Under the pieces are notes generated by a model that was given only the letters and a program-made list of their open reading frames with translations, searched no databases and was not told the DNA's origin. A stretch of 64,000 bases of DNA from Marinilabiliaceae bacterium JC040 (lineage in GTDB: Bacteria > Bacteroidota > Bacteroidia > Bacteroidales > Marinifilaceae): contig SNAP01000003.1 in the NCBI GenBank assembly GCA_022496785.1, forward strand, positions 1 to 64,000. Direction: 5' to 3'. Within the stretch, counting starts at the first letter, position 1; each line of letters starts with the position of its first letter. Below, piece after piece: positions 37,911 to 46,857 of this stretch. Made by a program: the position numbers and the translations under genes.

Positions 37911-39008
37911 TTATCTTCCCCTAACTCCTTTTACAATAGGTTTAAATCTGAAAATATAATAAGGTTTTGATGTTAAATCTTTCCCTTTATTAAAAACACT
38001 AGCCTTAGGTAATTGTGCTGCTGAAACATACATATATCCATCTTCAGAATAACTTACTCCGTCTGGCCAACTTAAATCTATATCATATGTATATATTGAA
38101 GAGGTTTTAGTTTTAGAATCAATTATTCCAATACTATTAGTTTCTATATAAGTTAGATATAGATTATTATTCATATCTATACTCAATCCACCATTATTAT
38201 TTTTATTAGAATATTTTTGAACATACTTACCAATTTCTGAAGATTCTCTTCTTAGCAAATCATTCATTTTAATTCTATAAACTTTCGATCCATTTAATGG
38301 TGCATAATATAACCATATATTATCCTTATCTAAAGTTATTCCATCTGCTCCCACTCTAATCGGTTTATTCGTTCCTGGTACATTTAATATTTTATTATTT
38401 ACAACAATACTATTCTTTTCTGCTCTAGTAGAATAATGTCCTTCTAAAACTCTTTTACATATTCCAGTATTCATATCTAAAATTACTAAAGCACCCTTAC
38501 TTCCATCTCCACCATTTCCTATATCTTCATCAGCAATAATAATAATGTTTCTCGACTCATCAATTACAAAATCATTTAATTGCGAAGTCTTTATACTAGC
38601 AGGTTTAGGAATATAATATATTCTTTTAAGTTTATTATTTTTTGAATCCCAAGCGACCAATTTAGGTGTTATATTACTTTTTAATCCCATATCTAGCATC
38701 CAAACCACACCATTAGAATCATTTCTTATTCCAAGCACATCGTCTAAATACATATCATCTTTTTGATTTCTTGTATTCCATTTCATATTAGGAAATGCTT
38801 TAAACAATTTCTTACTAGAATCATAAGTCATAACCCTTATTTTAGGACTAAAAAATGGATGATTACTAAACACTAAATCATTATTCGCTTTAAAAGAAAT
38901 ATTACCTACAGGAAAAGGTACCTTTAAATATTTTTCAATCTTAACTTGAGCTAATAAACTAAAACTAAGAAATAATACACAAAAATTTATTAATAAGATT
39001 TTTCTCAT
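37911..39008 (-). CDS. Secreted major-royal-jelly/Yellow-family beta-propeller protein
   Basis: 365 residues. Signal peptide MRKILLINFCVLFLSFSLLAQ. The body has the MRJP/Yellow family pattern: DDVLGIRNDSNGVVWMLDMG, KLVAWDSKNNKLKRIYYIP, NDFVIDESRNIIIIADE, NKPIRVGADGITLDKDNIWLYYAPL and a closing PDGVSYSEDGYMYVSAAQ. These are six-bladed beta-propellers acting in the periplasm or outside; bacterial members are poorly characterised. It stands alone. Confidence 0.85.
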   Translation of the reverse strand: MRKILLINFCVLFLSFSLLAQVKIEKYLKVPFPVGNISFKANNDLVFSNHPFFSPKIRVMTYDSSKKLFKAFPNMKWNTRNQKDDMYLDDVLGIRNDSNGVVWMLDMGLKSNITPKLVAWDSKNNKLKRIYYIPKPASIKTSQLNDFVIDESRNIIIIADEDIGNGGDGSKGALVILDMNTGICKRVLEGHYSTRAEKNSIVVNNKILNVPGTNKPIRVGADGITLDKDNIWLYYAPLNGSKVYRIKMNDLLRRESSEIGKYVQKYSNKNNNGGLSIDMNNNLYLTYIETNSIGIIDSKTKTSSIYTYDIDLSWPDGVSYSEDGYMYVSAAQLPKASVFNKGKDLTSKPYYIFRFKPIVKGVRGR

Positions 39009-39137
39009 AATTATTACTTTAAAATTAATAAGATAAAGGTATTACATATGTAATTAATAAAATTGTACAAATCCATTATCATTCTGTATTTATTACATCG
39101 TCTAAAATTACATCTTGGACGAAAAGCTATAAATCAT

Positions 39138-39145
39138 TATTTTTG
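39138..39145 (+). promoter_or_regulatory. Possible -7 element of the membrane AraC gene
   Basis: TATTTTTG matches TAnnTTTG but ends 5 bases before the chosen ATG, which would leave almost no leader. Confidence 0.35.
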
Positions 39146-39149
39146 CTTT

Positions 39150-40238
39150 ATGGAAGATTTATTTTTAATATTTGATGTTATGGCAGTATTTCAAGGAGTA
39201 ATTCTAGGAATACTATTACTCTTTTTGAAGCAGAATGGTAAATCATCATTTTTTCTTGGATTGTTTCTAATAACTTATTCATTAGAATTTATTCCTTCTT
39301 TAGTGTTTTCTATATGGGATAATATACCTCAATATTATTCATACCTTCCTTTATATTTCTATTTCTTAAATCTGCCATTTCTTTATATATACTGCAGAAA
39401 GTTAATAGATAAGATATCAAATAAAACCATTTTATACTTAATAATACCTGGTATTATAGAATTCATATTTATACTCACTATCTTTTTTGGTTTTAAATCA
39501 GAAAATCAATTTATAAGTCAAAATAATAATAAGCTATTTGATACTTATCAATTAATTGCAATTATATATTCTATAATAATAGCCATATATACTCGTAATT
39601 TGATTATTAATTACCGCAAAAAAGCTGCAAATTTCTATTCAAGAATAAATGGAAAGATTCTTAGATGGCTAATCAATCTAGTATCATTTCTAATAATCTA
39701 CGATATTATATTAATCCTTTTTATAGGTTTATCATATTATTCAGATACAGAATACACATTTATCACTCATATTTTAAGTATCATCAATGTATTTTTCATT
39801 TATTGGGTAGCATTAAGTGGTTATAAACAATCATATCAACCAATGATCATTCTGACTCAAAAAGATGATGAACTTGAAATTAATCAAGATGACAATAATT
39901 CTATCATCTTTTCACAAATAGTAGAATATTTCAAAGAAGCAAAACCATATACAAATCCAGATTTAAATATACAGTTACTAGCTCAAAAAATTAATATTTC
40001 TTATAAAAAGATATCATCGTCAATAAAAGAATCTACAAATGAAAACTTCAATACATTCGTAAACAAATATAGAGTTGAAGAAGTCAAACTCATGCTATCT
40101 TCAGAAAAATATAAAGATTATTCAATAGAAGCTATAGGATATGAAGCTGGTTTTAATTCAAAAGCTTGCTTCTATACAGCTTTTAAGAAATTTACAGAAA
40201 AGACACCCACATCATATCGTAAAGATATAAACACCTAG
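39150..40238 (+). CDS. Membrane-embedded AraC-type regulator
   Basis: 362 residues from the ATG at 39150; an earlier in-frame codon would add 29 residues without membrane or known character. About seven or eight hydrophobic helices (residues 5-215) precede a C-terminal AraC HTH (about 270-362): LNIQLLAQKINISYKKISSSIKE and the second unit SIEAIGYEAGFNSKACFYTAF with FTEKTPTSYRK. The 7TM-plus-HTH layout is common in Bacteroidetes, where such proteins sense a signal at the membrane. An exact-spacing direct repeat before the next gene (40263-40293) is a likely binding site. Confidence 0.88.
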   Translation: MEDLFLIFDVMAVFQGVILGILLLFLKQNGKSSFFLGLFLITYSLEFIPSLVFSIWDNIPQYYSYLPLYFYFLNLPFLYIYCRKLIDKISNKTILYLIIPGIIEFIFILTIFFGFKSENQFISQNNNKLFDTYQLIAIIYSIIIAIYTRNLIINYRKKAANFYSRINGKILRWLINLVSFLIIYDIILILFIGLSYYSDTEYTFITHILSIINVFFIYWVALSGYKQSYQPMIILTQKDDELEINQDDNNSIIFSQIVEYFKEAKPYTNPDLNIQLLAQKINISYKKISSSIKESTNENFNTFVNKYRVEEVKLMLSSEKYKDYSIEAIGYEAGFNSKACFYTAFKKFTEKTPTSYRKDINT

Positions 40239-40262
40239 AAATCATCAATATGTCCTAATTCT

Positions 40263-40293
40263 AGACATGTAGATTTAAATTCAGACATTTAGA
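40263..40293. promoter_or_regulatory. Direct-repeat operator upstream of the S41 gene
   Basis: AGACATGTAGA at 40263 and AGACATTTAGA at 40283 are direct repeats matching at 10 of 11 bases, spaced 20 bases apart (two helical turns). The second ends 15 bases before the -7 element at 40308, where AraC-family activators usually bind. Confidence 0.5.
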
Positions 40294-40307
40294 AAAAAGC
40301 TATTTTA

Positions 40308-40315
40308 TATTTTTG
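40308..40315 (+). promoter_or_regulatory. -7 element of the S41 gene
   Basis: TATTTTTG matches TAnnTTTG and lies 60 bases before the ATG. Confidence 0.5.
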
Positions 40316-40374
40316 AGATGTGTTTAATAAGATAACACTTAAGAAATTATTAATAGTAATTTAAAACTAAAGTC

Positions 40375-41844
40375 ATGAAAAAGTCAATACTCTTAATTAT
40401 TGTTTCTTTTATACTTATTTATAATGTAAAAGCTCAAACAATAAACTACGACAGTCTAAGAAATGAAATTAAAACATATCGAGAAATTCTAAAACATTCT
40501 CACACTGGTCTAAATTTATATACATCAGAAAAACAATTCGACTCACTATTTAATAAATTAGATAAAGATCTTCCTAAAATAAAAACTAGAAGGGATTATT
40601 ATTTAAGACTATGTGAAATACATACATTTATCAGATGTGGACATTCAAGTATGTATAATGTACCACTAACAGAAAATGATATAATCAAGGAAATTCTACC
40701 CTTTAAAATCAAATTTCTAGGTAATAAAGCATATGTTGAGAACTCATATTGTGAAATAAAAAAAGGAAGTGAAATTGTATCAATTAATGGACATTTAATA
40801 TCAGAGATCACAAAAGAAGCTTTCAAACTAATAAGTTCTGATGGATATAATACAAGTTTCAAATATAGAATACTTGAATCTGATTTTAATTCTTATTATT
40901 TCTTAATATTTGGAAAAACCAATACATGTAAAATTCATTACACAGAATATCAAACAAATTCAAGAAAGATTTTAGATATAAGTACAAAACAAGAAGATTA
41001 TAATATAGGTAAAGAAACAAATAAAGAGAAAACATTTAACGATATATATAATCTTAAAATATTAAATAATAGTACTGCATTATTAACAGTTAATTCTTTT
41101 GATACTCCTACTAAAAAACTAACAAAACGCTACTTCAAATTTCTAAAAAAAGCATTTAAAACAATAAAAAAGAAGGACATTAAGAATCTTATTATCGACA
41201 TAAGAGAAAATACAGGTGGAAATGATGGTAATGATATGGAATTAGCTTCATACATCATAAATAAACCTTTTAAAGAAAATAAATATAGAATCATTAAACA
41301 TCTAAATCTAGTATCACATTCAGAGCTACTATCGCCATATTTAAATGATATGTTAGGAATAGATAATGACACTCCTAAAAGTGAAATAGCTAAAATGATG
41401 AATAAAGAAGTAAAAAAGGAATTTGAAAATAAGGCTCATACTGATGGTTACTATTATCTAAAAGAAGAAAAAGTAATTAAACGTAAACCTAAAAAAAATA
41501 GATTTAAAGGAAATATCTACATAATGACAAGTGGTAATGTCTTCTCAGGTGGAGGATTATTCAGTGCATTAGTAAGAGATAAATCAGATGCAATATTTGT
41601 AGGTGAAGAGACTGGTGGTGGTTATTATCGTCACACAGGTAGTATTCCTTTAATATATGAACTACCATATTCTAAAATTCCTTTCTCTATATTCACTGTT
41701 ATCAATGAGCAAGATGTTGACCAAAAATTGTTTCCAAAAGGTACAGGAACAATTCCTCACTATAAAGTACATCAAAATCCAGATGAATTAGTCAATAATA
41801 TTGATGCTGTACTAAACAAATGCCTTGAATTAATAAAAAAATAA
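40375..41844 (+). CDS. Secreted S41-family peptidase-like protein
   Basis: 489 residues. Signal peptide MKKSILLIIVSFILIYNVKAQ. A helical N-terminal part, a PDZ-like segment (KGSEIVSINGHLISEI, around 122-137) and a C-terminal tail-specific-protease domain: NLIIDIRENTGGN at about 268-280, YIMTSGNVFSGGG carrying the nucleophile Ser and IFVGEETGGGYY. The order and lengths match S41 proteases of Bacteroidetes with periplasmic or outer-membrane location; the substrate is unknown. An AraC-type regulator precedes it and an EamA transporter follows at 10 bases. Confidence 0.88.
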   Translation: MKKSILLIIVSFILIYNVKAQTINYDSLRNEIKTYREILKHSHTGLNLYTSEKQFDSLFNKLDKDLPKIKTRRDYYLRLCEIHTFIRCGHSSMYNVPLTENDIIKEILPFKIKFLGNKAYVENSYCEIKKGSEIVSINGHLISEITKEAFKLISSDGYNTSFKYRILESDFNSYYFLIFGKTNTCKIHYTEYQTNSRKILDISTKQEDYNIGKETNKEKTFNDIYNLKILNNSTALLTVNSFDTPTKKLTKRYFKFLKKAFKTIKKKDIKNLIIDIRENTGGNDGNDMELASYIINKPFKENKYRIIKHLNLVSHSELLSPYLNDMLGIDNDTPKSEIAKMMNKEVKKEFENKAHTDGYYYLKEEKVIKRKPKKNRFKGNIYIMTSGNVFSGGGLFSALVRDKSDAIFVGEETGGGYYRHTGSIPLIYELPYSKIPFSIFTVINEQDVDQKLFPKGTGTIPHYKVHQNPDELVNNIDAVLNKCLELIKK

Positions 41845-41854
41845 AAGAAAAATA

Positions 41855-42715
41855 ATGAACAATAAAATTACAGGTATATTACTACTAGTATTAGGAACTA
41901 TCTTTTGGGGAATGACATTTGCATTCACAAAAAATGCTCTTAATGATATAGATACATATTCATTCTTAGCGTTTAGATTTTTAATAGCATCTTCTTCCCT
42001 AGCATTATTATTTATAAATCGATTAAGAAACATAGATTTTAATGTAATATACAAAGGTGTTATTCTTTCAATTCCTTTAACAATTGGTTTTCTAACTCAA
42101 ACTATGGGATTAGAATACACATCTGCATCTAACGGAGGTTTTCTAACAGCTATATCTGTAATTATTGTACCAATAATCAATACAATATATACTAAACGTT
42201 TTCCCTCTTTTAAATCGACAATATCAATACTTATAGCATCATTGGGACTATTGCTAATAACAGGGACATCGGTAAAAACGTTTAATCATGGAGATATATT
42301 AATGCTAATATGTGCAATAGCATTTGCTTTTTATATTGTACAAGTATCAAGAGAGTCTGGAAAATCAGATGCAATACTTGTTACTTTAATACAATTAATA
42401 GTTGTTAGTATTTGTTCTTTCTTTATGGCATTCCTTAGCGATGGAATTAAAATTCCTTCTTCAACTGATAGTTGGACAGGTATATTATTCTGCGCTATAT
42501 TTGCAACAACATTTATGTACACAATACAAAACCATTATCAACAGTATTTATCAACAAATACAACAGTTATAATTTTCTCATTAGAACCATTTTTCGCTGC
42601 AATAACAGCAGTAATTATGCTATCAGAAGAACTCACTACAAGTATCTTCATAGGAGGTTTTTTAATAATCTTTAGTATGATAATGAGTGAAATTAAATTT
42701 AAAGTAAAACAATAA
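41855..42715 (+). CDS. EamA (DMT superfamily) transporter
   Basis: 286 residues with ten membrane helices in two EamA repeats. The repeat starts are LLVLGTIFWGMTFAFTK (residue 8 on) and DILMLICAIAFAFYIVQ. Members export amino acids or other metabolites; the substrate is unknown. Ten bases after the S41 gene, so probably co-transcribed and under the same AraC-type control. Confidence 0.92.
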   Translation: MNNKITGILLLVLGTIFWGMTFAFTKNALNDIDTYSFLAFRFLIASSSLALLFINRLRNIDFNVIYKGVILSIPLTIGFLTQTMGLEYTSASNGGFLTAISVIIVPIINTIYTKRFPSFKSTISILIASLGLLLITGTSVKTFNHGDILMLICAIAFAFYIVQVSRESGKSDAILVTLIQLIVVSICSFFMAFLSDGIKIPSSTDSWTGILFCAIFATTFMYTIQNHYQQYLSTNTTVIIFSLEPFFAAITAVIMLSEELTTSIFIGGFLIIFSMIMSEIKFKVKQ

Positions 42716-42749
42716 TCTTTCCAGATTACTAACATCGTCCCACTATCAT

Positions 42750-42778
42750 GAGCGTATTCTAATTCTTAGAATACGCTC
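42750..42778 (+). terminator. Terminator after the EamA gene
   Basis: 13-bp stem GAGCGTATTCTAA / TTAGAATACGCTC with a TTC loop. Confidence 0.85.
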
Positions 42779-42857
42779 TAAATTATCCATACTGCATAAG
42801 TTCTATAGGGACTACATGTGGTGATTTTTTACAGGAATTCCTAAGTGATTATATTTC

Positions 42858-42897
42858 ATATTCATATATTTTAAAATCGATTTAAATATATGAATAT
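42858..42897. repeat. Inverted repeat upstream of the riboswitch
   Basis: ATATTCATATATTT and AAATATATGAATAT form a perfect 14-bp stem with a 12-nt loop. It lies about 100 bases before the riboswitch. It could be an operator or an AU-rich structure. Confidence 0.4.
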
Positions 42898-43000
42898 AAT
42901 TAATTAGAAAAAATGTAGCTATTGAAATTAATAAACCATTAACAAAAATCTCACTATATTAATTTCTCTATTTTTAAAAAAAAGTTTATCTTGCGCGCCA

Positions 43001-43166
43001 TTTTGGTGATCATAGATGAAACAATCTACGACTTAAAAGGGAATCTTGTTAAAGTCAAGAACTATACCCGTAGCTGTAATTTCCATCAAAATTTGATATA
43101 AAACACCACTGTTAAGAAATTAATGGGAAGGTATATCAAATGGAAAAAGTCAGAAGACCTGCCAAA
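43001..43166 (+). ncRNA. Adenosylcobalamin riboswitch (plus strand)
   Basis: The order of conserved blocks is that of the AdoCbl aptamer: TTTGGTG at the 5' end, GGGAATCTTGTT, CCCGTAGCTGTAA, CCACTGT, GGGAAGG and the closing AGTCAGAAGACCTGCC at about 43149-43163. The leader between aptamer and start codon is about 120 bases. The downstream gene is a Big2 lipoprotein, so that gene (and probably the protease cluster) is expected to be repressed by cobalamin. A weak -7 match (TATCTTGC) lies just before the aptamer at about 42987. Confidence 0.9.
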
Positions 43167-43287
43167 GAAATATATTCGTAAAGCTTTCGGGATTAAGAGC
43201 TGAATAAAGTATAGTTACTAGACTTTTTTCGTATAATCTCGTTGTTTTATTACTATAAAATTTACTAAATAATATAAAACGAGAAAG

Positions 43288-45141
43288 ATGAAAAAAGTAC
43301 TATTAATTTCTAGCTTATTGATTTTAAGCTTATGTTTTAATGCATGCGACAAAAAGAATGATGATCCAATAAAAGAAGTCGTAAAAAAGATTGTTCCAAA
43401 ACAAATTGCATTATCCAAGACAGAAATAACACTAAAACTAGGAACAACACAAGAATTAAAAGCAAGTGTATTACCTGAAAAAGCAGATCAAACGCTAAAA
43501 GTAGAACTTGATGATAAAGAAATCATCAGTTATGAAAACAATATTATCACACCTAAAAAAATTGGTAAAGCAAACATCAATTTTACAAGTTCGAATGGTA
43601 TTAAGGCATCATGTCTTGTTAATGTAATAGATAAATACGATCACAAACCAGTTGAAATTAAACTATCAACAAAAGAGATAAATATAGAATTAGGATCTAC
43701 AGCTAAATTAACTTATAGTGTACTTCCAGCTGATTCTGATCAAACATTAAAGCTTGAAAATTCAAATCCAAATGTAGCAGAATTAAAAGATGGTATTATT
43801 ACACCAAAGATATTAGGAGACACAAAAATCACATTTACTACCATAAACAATAAAACTGCATCATGTTTAATACATGTATTAAATAAATCTCCAAAAGAAA
43901 TAACATTTACAAAAAGTGAAATAACAATTCACAAAGGAGAGCCAACAAAACTTGAATATACTTTAAAACCATCCGATGCAGTTTCTGAAGTAAAATATAC
44001 ATCATCAAATGAAGAAATTGTAAAAATCACTGAAGATAAAGAAGTTATAGGTTTAAAGACAGGTTTTGCAATTGTAACAGCAACAACTAAGAATGGTTTA
44101 AAAGCAGAATGCAAAGTTATTGTAGATGGTAGTAGACCTATTAAAGTTGGAGATATAGTATTTACAGCTGTAAGTGAAAACGAATCATCGCTAGAACTAA
44201 AAGTTTCGAGCAGTATCGTTGTATTTATAAACAATGCAGCCAAAACTATTGAAACATCTCAAGAGATAAAACTTAATAAAGAAGATGAATTATTTATTCC
44301 ACTAGCTGCTAAAAAAGAAATAACATCTATATCTTGTAAAAAATGTGCTATTACTGGCGATTTCACTGAATTTACTGCTTTAGAGAAATTTTCAGCAGAA
44401 AGTATTACTAATAAAGAACTTAATCTAGAAGGGACATTAGCTCTAAAATCTTTAAGAATCCACGATGCTAAATCTATAAAATCTATAAACTGTAATAAAG
44501 CAATAAATCTAACATCAATTCACGTAAGTGCTTCTACTGTTGGAAATATAGATCTATCAGGTTTAAATAAATTGAGTTCTATCCAATTTGTTGGATGTAC
44601 AAATATGACTGAATTAATTATTCCTAATAAACAAATAATTAAAACAATAAATATCACATCAAGCAATATCGAGAGTCTAGATCTTGCAGGAACAGAAAAT
44701 CTAGTAAGATGTGAAATAGAGAAAACTCCAATAAAAGTACTTGATTTAACAAGTTCACAAGTATCAAGATTCAGAGCAGGATCTGATAAATTAATAACAG
44801 TAAAATACAATACAACGACATATAAAAATAGATATTTCTATGGATATATGGGAAAAGAATATAAAGATGTAGATAATAAAAGATATAGAGATTTATCTAT
44901 ATACTCTGAAGATTTCACAATTGAATGTTTTATTGGTAAAGAACCTGTAGATGGAAAATTCACAGGATTAACTAGCCTTGAAAACGTAATGGTAAGAGGT
45001 CTAATGAAATTTACAAATAAGGGTAAAGGATTTGTACAATTTATAAAAGGAGGAGCAAAATGGTATTACAAAATGAGCGTAATAAAATCAACTTCAAAAT
45101 GGGGATATGATAAATATACATACGAGTGGGTTAAAGAATAA
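43288..45141 (+). CDS. Big2-domain lipoprotein with leucine-rich-repeat-like region
   Basis: 617 residues. A lipoprotein signal with Cys at about residue 20 (SLCFNACDKK) anchors it. Three bacterial Ig-like (Big2) domains follow at about 36-115, 116-195 and 196-275, each with the ending pattern KASCLVNV, TASCLIHV or KAECKVIV. Residues about 330-510 form imperfect leucine-rich-like repeats (NIDLSGLNKLSSIQF, TNMTELIIPN, NIESLDLAGTENLV). The last 100 residues are basic and aromatic. It is directly behind a cobalamin riboswitch. A surface adhesion or ligand-binding role is inferred; no known cobalamin-binding domain is recognised. Confidence 0.82.
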   Translation: MKKVLLISSLLILSLCFNACDKKNDDPIKEVVKKIVPKQIALSKTEITLKLGTTQELKASVLPEKADQTLKVELDDKEIISYENNIITPKKIGKANINFTSSNGIKASCLVNVIDKYDHKPVEIKLSTKEINIELGSTAKLTYSVLPADSDQTLKLENSNPNVAELKDGIITPKILGDTKITFTTINNKTASCLIHVLNKSPKEITFTKSEITIHKGEPTKLEYTLKPSDAVSEVKYTSSNEEIVKITEDKEVIGLKTGFAIVTATTKNGLKAECKVIVDGSRPIKVGDIVFTAVSENESSLELKVSSSIVVFINNAAKTIETSQEIKLNKEDELFIPLAAKKEITSISCKKCAITGDFTEFTALEKFSAESITNKELNLEGTLALKSLRIHDAKSIKSINCNKAINLTSIHVSASTVGNIDLSGLNKLSSIQFVGCTNMTELIIPNKQIIKTINITSSNIESLDLAGTENLVRCEIEKTPIKVLDLTSSQVSRFRAGSDKLITVKYNTTTYKNRYFYGYMGKEYKDVDNKRYRDLSIYSEDFTIECFIGKEPVDGKFTGLTSLENVMVRGLMKFTNKGKGFVQFIKGGAKWYYKMSVIKSTSKWGYDKYTYEWVKE

Positions 45142-45164
45142 GTAAGCATATCAATATCAGATAG

Positions 45165-45191
45165 AGTGCTTATACATATGTATTAAGCACT
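45165..45191 (+). terminator. Hairpin between the lipoprotein and protease genes
   Basis: AGTGCTTA and TAAGCACT flank an inner palindrome TACATATGTA, giving a long stem followed by TTCCTTTTTT. It could end or attenuate the riboswitch transcript before the protease gene. Confidence 0.6.
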
Positions 45192-45227
45192 TTCCTTTTT
45201 TATAAATGCTCATTTAAAACATAAATA

Positions 45228-46856
45228 ATGAAACATCTTAAAATACTAATCTTTATCTTGCTTATATCTAGTCCAGTAATAAGTCAAGATAATAACAATA
45301 GATTTGGACTTATAGACTTATCTAAAAAGCCCAAAGAAGCTAAAAAGGTATATGGAGCAGTCAAAAACTTTCACATATCAAACAGAATATTAGAAAACAA
45401 TAAAGAAAGATCTAAATCTGGAGTATTACGTTCTTACACAAATGCAAATAAGTTATACATGCCCTCACCTATCGATCAAATTGGTAGCTCATGTGCATTT
45501 GCTTCATGTATAGGATATATCTATTCATACGATCTAAATAGTCTATACAACAGAGAATCAAACAAAGACAACGAATTAAGCTATTTCTATTCATGGAACT
45601 ATTGGAACAATGGAGACCCACGAAAAGGAGGTTTTCCTTGGTATGCATGGTCAACAATGGAAGATAATGGTTGGATGTTACAAAAAGATTTTCATTATTC
45701 TAAAGGCACACATTGGGCAGATGGTTATGAAAAATACTCTAAAGGTTTTAAAGATGGAGCAGAACAATATAAAATTGCTTTCGATCCTGAAGATACATTC
45801 ATATCACGTTTAAAAAGCTACTTAATAAATAAAGGAGGAACTAACGACAAAGGAGGACTAATACAATTTTCGGCATATGCTCATCCATTAAATCCAAACA
45901 TCTTTAACGAAGATCCTAAATTCAAAAACAAAGGAACATTAAATTGCAATGCAATAATACCAAAATTTGGAATAAGTGGAATGCATTCAATGACCATTGT
46001 AGGATACGATGACGATGTATGGTACGACTATAATGGAGATAATATTAAAGATCAAGATGAAGTAGGTGCTTTTCACTGTATTAACACATGGGGAACTGAT
46101 TGGGGCGATAAAGGATACTTCTATGCTCCCTATAAAACATTCACAGATTTTATGCAAGGTAATGGTGGTACAGGAAACGGTGGTAAAGATTGCTTTGTAG
46201 TAACAGCTTATCATAGACAAACGCAATATGCATTAAAACTTAAAATGCTTCATTCTGTTAGGAATCAGATATATATAGAATATTCAGATGGTAAAGAAAT
46301 CTTCAAAAAAGAGATAATGAACAAACAAGGAGGATACAGATGTTTACATGGAGAATATTTTATGGGAGATAAACCACTAACAGCAGGACTTAATCTTATA
46401 AAATTACCTAAAGACACAGCACCTTCTGATATTCGAATCACTGTTCATAACGAAGGAAGAGAAATGGGAAGAATACTTGAAGCAGAACTAATACAATATT
46501 CAGGAACAGAAACAATGTCATATGATATCTTCTTCCCAAACAAATATCTAAATCCATTTGGTAAAGGGCAAGGAAAGATTGCAGATCCATATCCAAGTAC
46601 ACAGGAAAAAGTAAAATTTCGATATAATGAAAAAGAAAAAATAATCTCACTATTCTTTAATAATACAAAAGCATCTTTCTATCAAATAGACATATTATCT
46701 CTAGATGGAAAACTTATCTATGAAAGTCTAATGAAAGATCTACAAGCAGGAAGAAACTTCGATAAAGTGAGTTTAAAAATACTAAAAAGTGGAGAAAAGA
46801 TCTTAAGAATCTTAACAGGAGGGAAAATCATATATAAACGAATAAATATCAAATAA
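45228..46856 (+). CDS. Papain-like C1 cysteine protease with a type IX secretion C-terminal domain
   Basis: 542 residues. A signal peptide (MKHLKILIFILLISSPVISQ) is followed by the papain fold: oxyanion Gln84 and nucleophile Cys89 in QIGSSCAFAS, His253 in GMHSMTIVGY and Asn286 in INTWGTDWGD. The last 80 residues look like a Por/T9SS type A sorting domain (IISLFFNN, ILSLDGKLIYES, ILRILTGGKIIYKRI). The protein is therefore expected to be exported and cell-surface anchored. It lies between two Big2 lipoproteins behind a cobalamin riboswitch; the substrate is unknown. The 46858 gene starts 1 base after its stop. Confidence 0.9.
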   Translation: MKHLKILIFILLISSPVISQDNNNRFGLIDLSKKPKEAKKVYGAVKNFHISNRILENNKERSKSGVLRSYTNANKLYMPSPIDQIGSSCAFASCIGYIYSYDLNSLYNRESNKDNELSYFYSWNYWNNGDPRKGGFPWYAWSTMEDNGWMLQKDFHYSKGTHWADGYEKYSKGFKDGAEQYKIAFDPEDTFISRLKSYLINKGGTNDKGGLIQFSAYAHPLNPNIFNEDPKFKNKGTLNCNAIIPKFGISGMHSMTIVGYDDDVWYDYNGDNIKDQDEVGAFHCINTWGTDWGDKGYFYAPYKTFTDFMQGNGGTGNGGKDCFVVTAYHRQTQYALKLKMLHSVRNQIYIEYSDGKEIFKKEIMNKQGGYRCLHGEYFMGDKPLTAGLNLIKLPKDTAPSDIRITVHNEGREMGRILEAELIQYSGTETMSYDIFFPNKYLNPFGKGQGKIADPYPSTQEKVKFRYNEKEKIISLFFNNTKASFYQIDILSLDGKLIYESLMKDLQAGRNFDKVSLKILKSGEKILRILTGGKIIYKRINIK

Positions 46857-46857
46857 T

